A stretch of 64,000 bases of DNA from Numida meleagris (GCF_002078875.1 NC_034409.1:17563467-17627466); one strand, 5' to 3'; shown: positions 48,501 to 60,562, counted from the stretch's first letter. Translations and numbers: made by a program. The notes: generated by a model not told the origin, from the letters alone.

Positions 48501-50785
48501 AAAATTAATATATATTCCCATGACAGTTCAGTTCATTAGTTCTTTGATATTAATGCCAAATATATTATTTGTTTTGGTTTTTTTTTCTTGTGAGTAAGTG
48601 AAGTTACATTTTCAGTGCAGTTTCACCCTCAATATTTTAACCTCTTGACAGTTTGTCAATGGGGAACAAATCTATTTTAGAAAATAGATTCTGTCAAAGA
48701 CACCTAAGCAAAATAAATACCTAAACTGTCCAGCCTACAGTAGTGAACAAGTTACAGTATGCTATTCAATTGCTTAAGAAAATAGTAAGCCATGGAACCC
48801 TTGTGACTTTTTCAAACTGTTGTAATATGTACACGAAGGAGAAGATGTTATTTTGTGTAACTAGTTCTTGACTAACGAATGAAGTGAGAGATTAAGTGTT
48901 GTCTGTTTTAGTTTAGCATAACTGTGAATAATGTCATATGGTTCTTAAAGAAATAAGGTGATGCAAAAGGATTTAAAGTTAATAGATAGCAATTAACTTT
49001 ATTTTTTTTAAATATACTACGTGATATCCTTTGAGCATGTTCAATTCTTATTCTTCTTATCCAACACAAAACATCACAGTTAATTAATTTTAGTGCTAGT
49101 ATTATCAGGTTTCTACTTCTACAAGCTTTGGAGGAAGCATGCTAATTCATATCTACATTATTTCCACCTTATATTGTGGTTCCACACATTAGAAACATTT
49201 TTAGAGTATGAAGTAAAGGAAAAATACCTTGGAAAAACTCATAAAGTTCCAGTGAACTCCAAGAAGCAGCTGTCTGGTAGGTTCAGAAAGATTTAAATTT
49301 ATCTATGACCATTGTTCTTGGAATATTGAGAGCTTCCTTGTCTCCTACCAAAGCTCTCTAGTCATGCTAGTTCATATAATAACCAACATCTTCTCTCTAT
49401 CTCAGAGCTGTCTTGCCAAGTGAAAGAATGGTCTTACATATAATTTGTCCAAAGGAATCTTATTCTCTTGGGGCAGTCTGGATGATGGCAGTGAGATGGA
49501 TGTCTGCAAAAAAGGTCCTGCTTCTTAGTGGACAAGATAATACTGCTTTATAGGCATCAGAACAGATTTATAAGACTGGATTTTATCCAGATTGCCAAAA
49601 GGATGAGCAGGAAGAGCCAATTTTTCTGAAGGAACTTGAAAAGTTGTGGCCACTGGATGCAAGAGAGGAGAAAAATAACACTGTTATCAGTGAGCCCTCT
49701 GATACTCTTCAGACATCATGGATAGACAAAACCTACCAATACAAGGAAAACAAAGCATCTTCAAACATCTTTCTGTCAGATTCTCTGAGCTAACAGAAAG
49801 CAAAAACAAAACAAAACAAAACAAAAAACAAATAGATAAAGTTCTCTATCCCTTCTTGACTTAAATCACTGTAGGAAGATATCGCTTTCCTGAAGGCAAT
49901 AAATGTATGTGTTCCATTTACACCTGCTTTCTTATGTTCTTTTGGATTGATTTCAATCCAAAGTAAAATATTTTATCACATAATTTGGCTGGAAATCAAG
50001 CTATTACTTTAGAATATTTACTAAAATTTAATTGTGCAAGTAGAATTCAATTCTATTCAACTCCATAAATGTTATTCAATTCAATAAACATTATTTAGAA
50101 TGTAGGAATATGCTGAAAACATAGAAAGTTCACTAAATGGAAAATAAAGAGCAAAGGTGTACAAAAGAGCAACTGACTCAGTTAGAACATCAGATTGGTT
50201 CCAATGCTACTAACTACATCTCATAGTAGTTTCATGTGTGCAGTCCTTCATTCCAGTGAGACAGAAATGAAGTAAAGAAACATTTTTTTCAAGCATATTC
50301 CTGAATTACAGGAGTTTGCGATAAAAATCAGTTCAAGATAATAAACAAAGAATCAGTTCCAAATAGATACGTATTTTACATCAAATATATACATATTTTG
50401 CATCTTAGTATAAAAAAGTAACATTCCTTACAATATGAAGTGGGAGTAACTGAACATCCTATTTCCCTCAAATTATATTCCCATAAAGCTTGGTGGCACG
50501 ACACTGAATTTTTCTTCCTAAGCAAAGCAAGCTTTACTTTATTTCTCTTTGTACCAGTTACATTCCAAAAAGGCGGAAAACTGGAACTCAAACAGGTTTG
50601 CAAGGAAACGCCTGTGTTATATTGAGATGTTGGTAACAGGGTAACAGGTATACACTGACTATGCCTCACCATACAAACACCAATGAATCTCCCATGTTCC
50701 AAAGGAATTCAGCACACAGATTATTTCTTTGCTATAACTATTCTCTAAATAGTATAAAACCAAACAATTTTTGCTTTTTCTTATA
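45521..50785. other. Unique AT-rich DNA, longest repeat-poor stretch
   Basis: About 5.3 kb without LINE, LTR or gene signature. It contains the (AATA)n tract listed separately and an (AAAAC)n tract near 49803-49828. Frames of 60-108 codons show no domain. Confidence 0.65.
47341..47382 (+). repeat. (AAAT)n microsatellite
   Basis: About ten AAAT units, interrupted once by GATA. Confidence 0.92.
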
Positions 50786-51485
50786 CATGTTGTACAGGGT
50801 CTCTGCGCCCAGGTGCGGGCAGGGTGCTGCAGGGCTGCTCTGTGAGGAGAGACCAGGCTGTCCTATGCCAAACTTCTGGTTCTAGCCAGCTCCAATGGCC
50901 CCACCGAAGGGCAGGGCTGGGCCCTTCTGTCAGCATGGTGGCGTCTCTGGGAAATGCAATTGAGAGAGGGCAACATACTGCACATTCACTGAAGAATGAT
51001 GAAAAAACACGAGAAACAGACCTCTAAACACAAGTAGAGAATAAGGACAGGCAGGAGGTGCTGCAGGCACAAAGCAGAAATTCCTGCGCAGTCTGCAGGG
51101 AGGACCACACTGGAGCAAGTATCTACACTGCAGTCTGAGGCAGACATCATGTTGGAGTAGATTTTTGCTGAAGCCCAGAGGAAGGATGATTCTGGAGCGC
51201 AAGCAAAGTATGAGGAGGAAAGAGCAGCAGAGAGAAACAGTTGTGGACAGGCCACAACCTCCTCATTTCTCATAAGTTCTGCAGTGCTTGATGGGGGGGC
51301 AGAGAAGAAACTTGGGAAAAAGGATGGTAGAGAGGAGCAGTTTTAATTTTATATTTTGTTTTCTTACTATCCAAGTTTTTTTTAATTGTCAAGAAATTAA
51401 TTTTCCCAAAGTTAAGTCTATCTTGCCCATGACAGTAATTGGTAACAGACATCCCTCTACTTATCTTGACATCTCCCATCTCAGA
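50786..51485 (+). mobile_element. Decayed avian LTR-type repeat, copy 1
   Basis: The sequence reads as a decayed copy of an abundant avian repeat. It has units of the form 'gaccacactggagcaagtat', then 'ggaggaaagagcagcagaga', then 'ttttcccaaagttaagtcta' and 'gacagtaattggtaacagac'. The last blocks match those at 53300-53370, showing it is a repeat. I recall it as LTR-like but cannot name the family. It is interrupted and its ends are unclear. The frames at 50824-51273 are not genes. Confidence 0.65.
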
Positions 51486-53029
51486 AACGCAGAATTACTA
51501 CAAGAGCACTGATCTCTAATACCCTGATGATCAAATATGAATGGCAAAGTGTTAGCTTGGACCTTTTATATTGCAAGACATACAATTTAATAATAATAAT
51601 CATTAATATTGATGAAACAAACACTATTCTTGATCGCAAGCTTCAGAGAAAAAATGTTTTTGTTACAATAAGTTCTTCTGGAAAGCCCTCTTTGATGCAT
51701 ACAATTAAATCTTGAATTGTATTGTAGACTACCATTGTTAAACAAGGTAGCCTTTTAGTAGTAGCATGAAAATTCGTAGGAAGTGTGTCTAAAGATAGGA
51801 GATCTCCACAGTTGGAAAAAAAAAACAAAAACACAAAAACGAAAACAAAAACAAAACCTCAGTGATTATCTAAGAGAAAATGTTTACTTGCAACACCTGT
51901 TCTATTGGGAAAGATTGAAGGATTTTTTTTTATTTTTTTTTTTGTCCATTTCTTACCATCTCTTCTTCATTGAACTAAAATTATTTCACCCAACTCCTCT
52001 CCTGATGTCTGATTAAATATGAAGGAACTCCAGTGACTTCCTCCTTATGATCACCATTTAAAAAATAAGTCAATTAACTAACAGAAATGAATCAAAAAAA
52101 GATAAATAATACAGAAACAGTAGCATCAGACTTGATGACAGATCCCCACTTCATAGGTATTTTTAAAGTTACTAGAACAGATATTTTTCTTTCAACTGTT
52201 TTTGTTGTTTGGAGTTTTCAGAACTTCAGCCCTACTATAAACAAAAAGATGGTACACAGATATAAATATAGATCTCAGATTCATCCTCTGACTGATTCTT
52301 AGTGTTCAGTCAGAACTGGATTATTTTTATATGTTTCCAGATCCAGTGAAATACTGTTCTCAAACCATCTGCTCAATTTAAACTTAATATAATAGCATTT
52401 AAATTGCATAAAATCCAATACATTGTAATGTGAAAAATTCAGGATCATGCAATCACAGAACTTACCCTAATTAGTGATGGTCAAGTCATGTGCATTTGTC
52501 AATTCACTGAAAAATGCACAATGAGCCAGTGGTTGTTGGAAAGCATTCTGTGTTGTCTGACATAATCAAATGTGGATGATACTGGCAGACATGACAATCC
52601 ATGGCATTTAATTGAACTTAACTCATTTTAAAACTGCAGAGTGAAAGTTTTATACTGCATAAAATGGTTTTCCATTAAGCTGGGACAAAAATTAGTTCTG
52701 TCTCTAGACTCATCCAAAATATTTATTGAATATGTATGGTAATATTTAAAAAAGTGAAAAATAGCATTCTCCCATGCATATACCTCTTGAATGACCATAG
52801 GATTGTTCTCTTCTCCAAGAGTGGCAGTGAAATTAATGTTAAGTTTGAAAAAATATTAAAGGCCATGAATTACTCAACTATTTGATTAAAATGATGCCAC
52901 CAAAATCAGAATTAAAATAAAGTGCACAATTAATGGTGAAGCTGAGAGCTAGTCATTTTTTGTTGTTGTTGTTGCTCATTTTATAAGAATAAAATTTCCA
53001 AAAAACATGGCAAGAAACAAAAACTGAAA
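51486..53029. other. AT-rich DNA between two copies of one repeat
   Basis: No retroviral coding similarity and no host gene were found. (AAAAC)n tracts at 51820-51860 and a T tract near 51921-51942 are present. Confidence 0.6.
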
Positions 53030-53478
53030 CTATATCCCATGGAAAGGCATGAGTCTGGAGCCCTTTGTGAAAGACTGTATTATTTCACGAAGTGACCACA
53101 CACTGAAGCAGGGTAAAAGTGTAAAGAGAAAAGAGCAGTGGAAAAAAAATGTACTGAACTGACCTGAATCTCTCTACTTCCCATCCCTCTTGTGCAGCTC
53201 AGGGCTCAGGGAAGTAGGTTGAGAGTGAAGGAGTGAAGCTGAGCTTTGGGAAGAAAAAGGGTGGGGGCAAAATGTTTTTTGTTCTCACTATCCTACTCTT
53301 AGTTGGCAAAAACTTGCACTAATCTTCCCCAAGCCTGTTTTTCCTATGGTGATAACCAGTGAGTGATCTCCCTGTCTTTATTTCAACACACAGCTTTCTT
53401 CACTGTAGTTTCTCTCACTGTCTTGATTGGGGAGTGAGAGAACAGCTTAGTGGGAACCTTGTAAACTACCAAGATCAA
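53030..53478 (+). mobile_element. Decayed avian LTR-type repeat, copy 2
   Basis: A second copy of the repeat seen at 50786-51485, in the same orientation. It has 'gaccacacactgaagcaggg', 'gagtgaagctgagctttggg', 'tctcactatcctactcttag', 'cttccccaagcctgtttttc' and 'accagtgagtgatctccctg'. It retains more of the 3' part (to 'ggggagtgagagaacagctt') than copy 1. Confidence 0.7.
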
Positions 53479-54340
53479 CGCATTACACACTCATAAAAGT
53501 AGAAGCGCACCCAGCAAACATTAAAATTAATTTGTTCTGAGCCCCAGAATAACCACACTAATGAAGTAGTGCTGCATTTGTAGCCAGTGGCCTAAAGAAA
53601 ATAGTACTATCTGTAGGTAGCAAAAGGTGCTATAGTAGTTGTGTCCTATGTTATTTGTGCAAAGATCCAGGCCTCATTTGTTAAGCTTGTTACCAACTTG
53701 TTATAAGATCCTATTTTGTAAATCAGATGCTGAGGGTGTTCTATGATGCATGTTTTCAACAAGAAGCAATTGCAAAGGCTTTGGAAATATAGGAACAAGT
53801 TTAAAACCCCATAGCCGCAAAAACTCAGTAATTGGTAATTACTACTCATTGAAAAAAACCCACAACATTGAGAGAGGGGAAAGATTTCTTCTCTTTTAAG
53901 AAAAGAAGCAAAAGGAAATACACACAAAAACCAGCTGAGTAACAGGATAAGGCAGCTGTCCCAAGTTAGGGAAGTGTTATCCAGGTTGGGCATGGTTGTC
54001 ATCTGAGGATGAGTGCCAGGAACTGAAAATTGTCTAGAAACTCATCTTAGAAAAAGATCAGATTTGATAACTGGAGTGGTAGAATGAAGATCTCTGTTTT
54101 TGTATTATTGTAGCTATGCTGACAAATTTTCAGGTCTAGCGACCTTGGTGATTCAGAAGATCAAGGGCTACATCCATTGGGCTAAGTCCATGGTATTGCA
54201 GCTAATGTATGATATGATAGATTAATGCTTTAAAATGTATTAATAATGTTGTGTAAGAACTAATGTATGTTGGTGATACTTAATAGAGATTAAAAACTAC
54301 ATATAAGCATTAAATATGTTGAAAAAGAAAGTCAGTCTAA
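53479..54340. other. Unique DNA
   Basis: No gene or element recognised. The 118-codon minus frame at 53646-54002 is Phe-, Leu- and Cys-rich without a domain and is probably a chance frame. Confidence 0.55.
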
Positions 54341-54347
54341 CATATTT

Positions 54348-54392
54348 GTTTTTTTTTTTTTTTTTGGGTTTTTTTTTTTTTTTTTTTTTTTT
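54348..54392 (+). repeat. Poly-T tract interrupted by GGG
   Basis: A T run of about 17, then GGG, then about 24 more T. It lies about 25 bases before the tail of a minus-strand CR1. Confidence 0.92.
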
Positions 54393-54416
54393 GAGGTTAT
54401 AAACTGGCCTGACTTA

Positions 54417-54555
54417 TCACAGAATCATAGAATTGTTCAGGTTGGTAAACACCTTCAAGTTCATCAAGTCCAACCACAACTTAACCATACTACCCTAACT
54501 CTAACAACCCACCATTAGATCATGTCCCTGAGCACCAGTCTTCTAAACACACACA
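54417..54555 (-). mobile_element. CR1 3' end fragment, 140 bases
   Basis: Antisense CR1 tail: 'atcacagaatcatagaattg', 'caagttcatcaagtccaacc', 'gatcatgtccctgagcacca'. It is 5'-truncated soon after the tail. Confidence 0.88.
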
Positions 54556-54689
54556 ACCTGGTGAGTTCTAATTCCCTATCTACAATATATATACCTAAAT
54601 GTTTCTGAGTGAATGTATATAGATATACACATATATAAATGTTTATGTATTGCTATCTAAGTTTGTAACATATCCACTATGAAAAGAGA

Positions 54690-55380
54690 GGGATTGACAT
54701 CATCATCATGATGTCAATGCTGATGATGTTGATGACTTAGAGTGGCCAAATCACCCTTGGGGGTCTTATGTCATATTGATAAATAAAATCAAGCAAAGAC
54801 CACTGTCTGACCATGAGGACAGCTGGCAGAGGCTCACTAAATCCACACTGTACAGTATTTGGCCCAAGGCTTCTTCAGGGCCCATATGGTGTCTCTACAG
54901 CCATAATAAGTAATTCTAATCTTGTGTGTGTGAGGGAGATGGTTCTGTTCAAAGGGAGTCAAGAAATTGAAGGGATCTGTTACAGTTTATTACAAAGATG
55001 TTTTCACAATAATAAACCAGTAGTTTTTGTGGACAGCCCTGGTGCGTGGATTGAAGTCATGTTGCAGGTATTTGAGGATACAAAGCCAACTGGGCTTGTA
55101 TTGGAATAACTTGTAGGGCAAACAAAGACAGATGGTGCAGTGTTCTCTCTACTGTCTATGTCAAATGATCCCTAGCATATGTTAAAACCTAAATCATGCC
55201 CAGGCAATGTCTTGGAAAGTGTAATCAGAATGGCTCAAAAATTGTCAGAAAGCATAATAACAGTTAAACAATATGGGTGATCAGCAGTTCAATGCTGACT
55301 CTGCATCCTGCCCATTTTATCTAACAGTACAGATGTAAGCTATCTGTCTTTGACAGAAGAGAGAACTTTGGGTGAATAGG
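54690..55380 (+). pseudogene. Decayed coding-like segment of unknown origin
   Basis: Two adjacent frames read like parts of one protein. Frame A (54719-54912) contains DDLEWPNHPWGSY and HEDSWQRLTKSTLYSIWP. After a shift at 54880-54910, frame B reads ...GICYSLLQRCFHNNKPVVFV and DSPGAWIEVMLQVFEDTKPT to a stop at 55107-55109. Past that stop the same frame resumes with GQTKTDGAVFSLLSMSNDP and later SNSTDVSYLSLTEERTLGE, broken by more stops. Codon-like composition over about 200 codons suggests an old gene or viral/ERV open frame. I do not recognise the family. It begins next to a short hairpin (54693-54718). Confidence 0.45.
54693..54718. repeat. Perfect short inverted repeat
   Basis: Eleven-base arms ATTGACATCAT and ATGATGTCAAT with a 4-base loop. 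Each arm contains TGACATCA, a CRE/AP-1-like core. Confidence 0.85.
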
Positions 55381-56135
55381 TAAGTTTAGTGAGGAATGCT
55401 TTTATTTTTGATTATGTAGTTCAGAGCCTAAAAAAAATGTAAGCTCACAGTTTGATTTTTTTGAGACTTTTTTAAATATGCAGAGTTATGCGTTGTTCAT
55501 GAAATACCAGATAGCTTCATAGCATAAGTGGAAAAAAAAATGGAAGGACTGTTTTCATATTTAAAATATGTAGCTGCATTGTGATACTTTGGATTTCTTT
55601 CTTTTGTTTTTGTTTATTCTTTGCTGCATGTTTGAACTATTTAAATCTCATTGAGATACTACTATATATAATTTATGATTTTTTGATTTTACAGAAACCC
55701 TAAAAATGTTCATTTGTGTGTCAAAGACTGTTGCTATCAGCACAGAATTTCATAAGAGTTAAGAGTCTCAAATTTATTTAAGATAACATCAGGACACATT
55801 GCATTGGATGGGAATTGTATAAATGTTTAATAAGAAATAAAGAGAAAATTACATCAGCAACACATTCTTTCTTACGCTCTGCAGCCAAATGCCTCAGATG
55901 AGGTGAATTGAATGCTCTGTGCGTGGTACTAATGTTAAATGTTATGGGGATCCTGTATGTGGACTAAATGCTGTGGGCCACTAGGTCAGATCTGTTACTC
56001 ACAGAATCAAGAGCATTATTTGATGTGCGCTGGAACCAGAGAATTCACTGGATAAATAAGAAGCAAAAAGAAAGAAAAGGTGTTTCTTTCTACTGCATTG
56101 TAGGTGAGTAAACACATTTGTTCCTTTTTGCTGTT

Positions 56136-56136
<1 letters not shown>
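55381..56136. other. AT-rich DNA
   Basis: No gene or element recognised. Confidence 0.6.
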
Positions 56137-56187
<51 letters not shown>

Positions 56188-56196
56188 TGTGTGTGT
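56137..56196 (+). repeat. Compound (T)n(GT)n microsatellite
   Basis: About 38 T followed directly by about 11 GT units. Confidence 0.95.
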
Positions 56197-56214
56197 TAAT
56201 CAAAAGTCACCTAC

Positions 56215-56515
56215 AGACTTCAGGCTCAAGGCTCCCCACTAGGCCACAGCTGGGCCAAGCTGCCTTCAGCACCTGCCCCAGGGCCAAGTGCTGCTGCCTG
56301 CCCGCCTGAGCTGAGCTCTGCCAGTGCCTCCTGGGAAGGGTCTGGCAAAGCCTGGGAGTCACTGCCCAGCAAGCAGGAGCCCTTAGGGGCTGAGCTTGGG
56401 GTAGGCTGTTGGGCCATGCTCACTCTGCTGCAGGAGCAGCCAGGAGGTAGCAGCCTGGAGTGAGGAAACACACCAAAATAAAACCAAGTAGATGCCAAAA
56501 CTTAGGAGGAGCTTC
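56215..56515. other. GC-rich patch of unknown origin
   Basis: About 300 bases clearly richer in G and C than everything around them follow the T/GT microsatellite. The minus frame 56226-56498 (90 codons, rich in Ser, Pro, Gly, Ala) has no recognisable domain. The patch is CpG-poor, so it is not a CpG island. It may be an unrecognised repeat or a fragment of transposed DNA. Confidence 0.5.
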
Positions 56516-57120
56516 CCCGCTTCTTGAACATCTTGCCCTCCATAGTGAAGACCTTGGGACACTAAGGATACGCTGTGATATCCCTCACTTCTACTGGAGC
56601 AAAATACCTCTACTGACCAAAGGAAGGGCTAAATATTAGTATCTCTTATCTCTTCTGTACAACAATTTAAAGTGTATTAATGAGGCTTTTCTATACTAAT
56701 TTATACTCAGAGTAGTTGCATTTCATAAAGTGAAGAATTATTTGTTGCATTTCAATCAGATTTTTAAGATGTTAATTTTACAAAAAAATTCATTATGTCA
56801 CAGATATGCTGTGTCCCCTTTTAGCCAGGGTGTAACACCATTGGTTAGAAGTTAACTTATACTAATGAACACAAATTAGTATTACAGCAGACTGAATTTT
56901 TTTTCCTCCTGAAAATATTTGTAGTTTGGATGTTGTTTCCTTGTGAAAATGATATTACCGAATTGTAATCAGTATGTCTTTATGAACACTTAATTATTGC
57001 TTGCAGAAAGAGTAGTGGTAAAAATAGAATTTATAGCAGATTTAAAGTACTTTGGAAAAGATAAAAATGATCCTGATTCTAATTTACTTTTCTAAAATAA
57101 TTAACATTAAAAATAAAGTG
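56516..57120. other. AT-rich unique DNA
   Basis: Nothing recognised. Confidence 0.6.
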
Positions 57121-58240
57121 CTAGAAACAATCTCTCAATCTACTCTCACAAGCACAGATTCATCCGTAGTGCTAAGCATCTTTGTCTAATTGTGTTCAAA
57201 TGGGTTCTCATGATCACCCTTAAGGAGTGTGGTCCTACCAAATAAGATCTCTCATGGCTAACTTAATGAATAGTGCCCTTTATTGAAGCAACAGATTACA
57301 GATTCTTTTGAACTGTTGGTGATAAATATACTGTCTGCAGAATGTGTGCAAGTATGAATAATGTGAGTAATGCAACCAACCACAAATGTACTAAGTTATG
57401 GAATAACTCGTTAGAGATTTCTAAGCTTCCTGAGCAAGAACTCAGTATAACTGAGTGTGCAAATCTTACCCAATAGGTGTCCCTATGGCAGGGGAAAAGA
57501 GAGGTTAAGCCTGTTGACTTCTCCAAGAAACCTGTGTTGTCCTCCTGACTTTTCTGCAATAGTATCTTCCCTCAAATTTATTCTCTCTTAAGCAGTTTTT
57601 GTACAGTTTTCTTACTTTCTAGTGGAGCTTGAATGGCTCTAATCATGCACATCTTTGTTAGGATTGACGCGACAGAAAACTTAGAAGCTTCTGAGTCAGG
57701 ATGACCATTACGCGGTTTATCCTTGCTAATGTACCACCAAGTGCCCATCCCTCTGATGTTACTGCAGAGCCTGGCCACAATGTTTACACTCCTCTCCACT
57801 CTACATAGTGTCTCTTTTACAGTCACCATTCCAAGCTCCCCTGGTGCTGCTAACTATCTAAGATTTGCAGGTCTTATTTGGCTTAGGGAGCTATCATGGA
57901 GTAGACTCCTTTCATATTCACCACATTCCATCCTGGAGGCTTCCTCAATGCTGTAGCTTCTCTTAAGAGGGAGATGTCTCAATAAGTCATCTCCAATAAT
58001 TATTCCATGTAATTTGCCCTGTGACTATAGTTACTCAAGCTTCACAGTATTTAGAAGGAATTGGAGAGAACTCTAATTCTCATAAGAGGGACTCATGGGC
58101 TGCATGCTATTCATGGGGTAAGATGATTGACTCATAGTATTTAGCAAGACTATGTCATCAGTCTTGGGCTAATGGCCGGGCCAAAGGAGGTGACTAGTGG
58201 CCTGGAGGAGCATATTGTCACAGTAATGACTTTGAATAAT
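57121..58240 (-). mobile_element. Probable endogenous retrovirus remnant, minus orientation
   Basis: Read on the minus strand, 'gcttcaataaagggcactat' (top-strand positions about 57273-57292) looks like an LTR polyadenylation signal and R/U5 start. About 900 bases of less AT-rich sequence lie upstream of it with coding-like stretches (minus frames 57296-57559 and 57578-57829). The second includes GTWWYISKDKPRNGHPDSEA. No retroviral enzyme motif is visible, the ends are undefined and no duplication was found. It could be another repeat class. Confidence 0.4.
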
Positions 58241-60162
58241 AGCAGCTACCTGTCCTTTTTACAAAGTACAGTCCTTTGATCAATAATAAATATTCTGTTT
58301 TAATTTTAATCTAATGTTCATTTGCTACTGTTCAAATAGAATGCACTTTCACAACTTTTAAGTGTCATTATCATGCTAAACTCAAACACTTTAGTCTTTT
58401 CCTTGTGTATCACCTCTTTTGTCATAGCATATCTATGAATGAATAAAACTCATAGGGTATAAACTGATTTTAAATATTGCAGTAGTAATATGCATCACTA
58501 TTTTCTATCTTGCGTCTTTATCACCAAACCATTCATTTGGCTTCGTCCTTACCGCCCCCCACTGTACGGTCTTTGTTTATTTTGCTTTTCCTTTTACAAT
58601 TGCAATTGTAAAATTGCAACTGCAATCTGAATTCACTTTCCTTTTCATTTAACTGGTTTATTTTAACACGTTTAAGTTGCGTATTCAAATACCAATGCTG
58701 GTCACTCTAGAATTACACATAATCCATGATTTCAGTTAAACTGTTATGATTTTGTTTTTTAAGCTTAGAATGCAGGGATGATTTTAATTAATTTTGGAAA
58801 ACTGTATCTCCCAAATATCCCATATTTTATTAAGCTGTTATATTGTACTATATGCACAATTTAAGTATACCTGTATGTAGACAGGAAGTACTGACACTTT
58901 TTCTTTGTCCTGGCATAGACTTACCATAGATAAGTCAGAGCTCTCACAAAATATTGATATATTCTTAAATAAATCAATTTATGTTGCCTTCCAAGAGGAT
59001 TCAGCAAAAAACGGCAATTAATCTTTGTCTATACAATAGATTAATAAACCTAGTCTAGTTTTTAAGTCAACAATGTTATCTGGCCTCGATAGTTTCAGAG
59101 CAGAGGTTAATAAACCTACAAACAGCCTGTCTTCCTTTAAATTTGGAAATGCTGTCATTCTGAGTCATCAAGAGTAGTTGCTTTTAAAGGATTATAAGGG
59201 AAGAAGAGCAAGACCTCGTTAGGATTTTAGACTGTGCTGAATTCCTGGAGAACTATTTGCACTAAAAAAGAGCTAGGATTTGCAATCTGATTTTTCATGA
59301 AGCGCTCTTGGGGCTTGCTAACTAATCAAACAGGCTTCATTTCTAGAGAGTATTTGATGTAATATTCTTTATAATTAAAATACATTTGGTTCCAAAAACA
59401 ATTTTTTTTTTTTTTTTTTGCCTTCTGAAGCCAAAAGTCATTTGTATAGTGTTAATGAGGCTAATTACTTAAGGTATTGGTTGAGGGCTAAGATTTAAAA
59501 TGGTATTTCCATATGGGAGACAGTCTTTCAAAATTTCCTGTATTGTAAGAAACAATAGGAAATACAACAATATAAGAAATAATAAGTATATGTAGAAAAT
59601 TCAGACATAAGCCACATTCATAGTAGACTTTAAACAAGGAGAAAGTATTAGTATTGCTGTTTGTGTGTGATAACTGGCAAATCTGTAACTGCAGAATTAA
59701 AAATCAATAGGTAAACAGACTAGACAGTTGAAATAGTGCAGTTTCTAAGATACAGTGTGTAGGAAGAGGAAAATAAAAACAGTCTTTGTGGATGCTTGCT
59801 TCTAGGTAGGCTTTTTGTTCAAAAAAAAAAAAAGAATTGACACCAGCTGCAAGTATTTCCTGCCACTCTTTGCCTCTTTAAGAGTTTTACTGTTTTGTGT
59901 ACCAACTTTTCTCATGGAGATGAGCATGCTGGGCATAAGCAGTCTCTGAAGAAAAATTACCCAGACTTAATTAGAATAGTGTTATACTCCAACAAATATG
60001 ACTTTCACAGTAATTTTTACAAAAAATTTGATTCCTTTGAAGTGCATTTTAGATCTTTTAAAGTATGCATACATGAGGAAAAAGGAAAATTAAGGTATCT
60101 AATCTTGCATATGATTTATAATCTGGCCAATGCTGGTACTACAGTTTGCTGTCATTTATCAA
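58241..60162. other. AT-rich unique DNA
   Basis: No gene. It holds the 22-base palindrome at 58592-58613 and a T tract at 59402-59420. The 92-codon frame at 59895 has no domain. Confidence 0.6.
58592..58613. repeat. Perfect 22-base palindrome
   Basis: The sequence is its own reverse complement over 22 bases, centred on ATTGCAAT. Repeated TTGCAA motifs follow within 15 bases. Confidence 0.92.
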
Positions 60163-60562
60163 TAGAATCATAGAATCATAGAATCATAGAATTAGCTAGG
60201 TTGGAAAAGACCTACAAGATCACCTAGTCCAACCATCCACCTACCACCAATAACTCCACTAAACCATGTCTCTCAACGCTATATCTAAACGTTTCTTGAA
60301 CACCTCCAGGGACGCTGACTCCACCACCTCCCTGGGCAGCCCGTTCCAGCGCCTGACCACTCTTTCAGAAAAGTAGTATTTCCTAATGTCCAGCCTAAAT
60401 CTCCCCTGGTGCAACTTGAAGCCATTCCCCCTCGTCCTGTCACTAGTTACAAGAGAGAAGAGGCTGACCCCCAGCTCACTACAACCTCCCTTCAGGTAGT
60501 TCTAGAGAGCGATAAGGTCTCCCCTGAGCCTCCTCTTCTCCAGACTGAACAATCCCAGCTCC
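60163..60562 (-). mobile_element. CR1 3' fragment, minus arm of a head-to-head pair
   Basis: A well-preserved antisense CR1 starts with three ATAGAATC-type tail units (60163-60191). It then runs through 'ttggaaaagacctacaagat', 'cctgggcagcccgttccagc' and 'ctcttctccagactgaacaa'. It stops at the palindrome cccagctcc/ggagctggg, where a plus-strand CR1 begins. Confidence 0.92.

Noticed and set aside
54348..54392. T runs with GGG as interstitial telomeric repeat
   Set aside because: Only one GGG interrupts the T run; there is no TTAGGG array.
56226..56498. 90-codon GC-rich frame as a coding exon
   Set aside because: Low-complexity Ser/Pro/Gly/Ala composition, no domain, no convincing splice sites; explained by local GC content.
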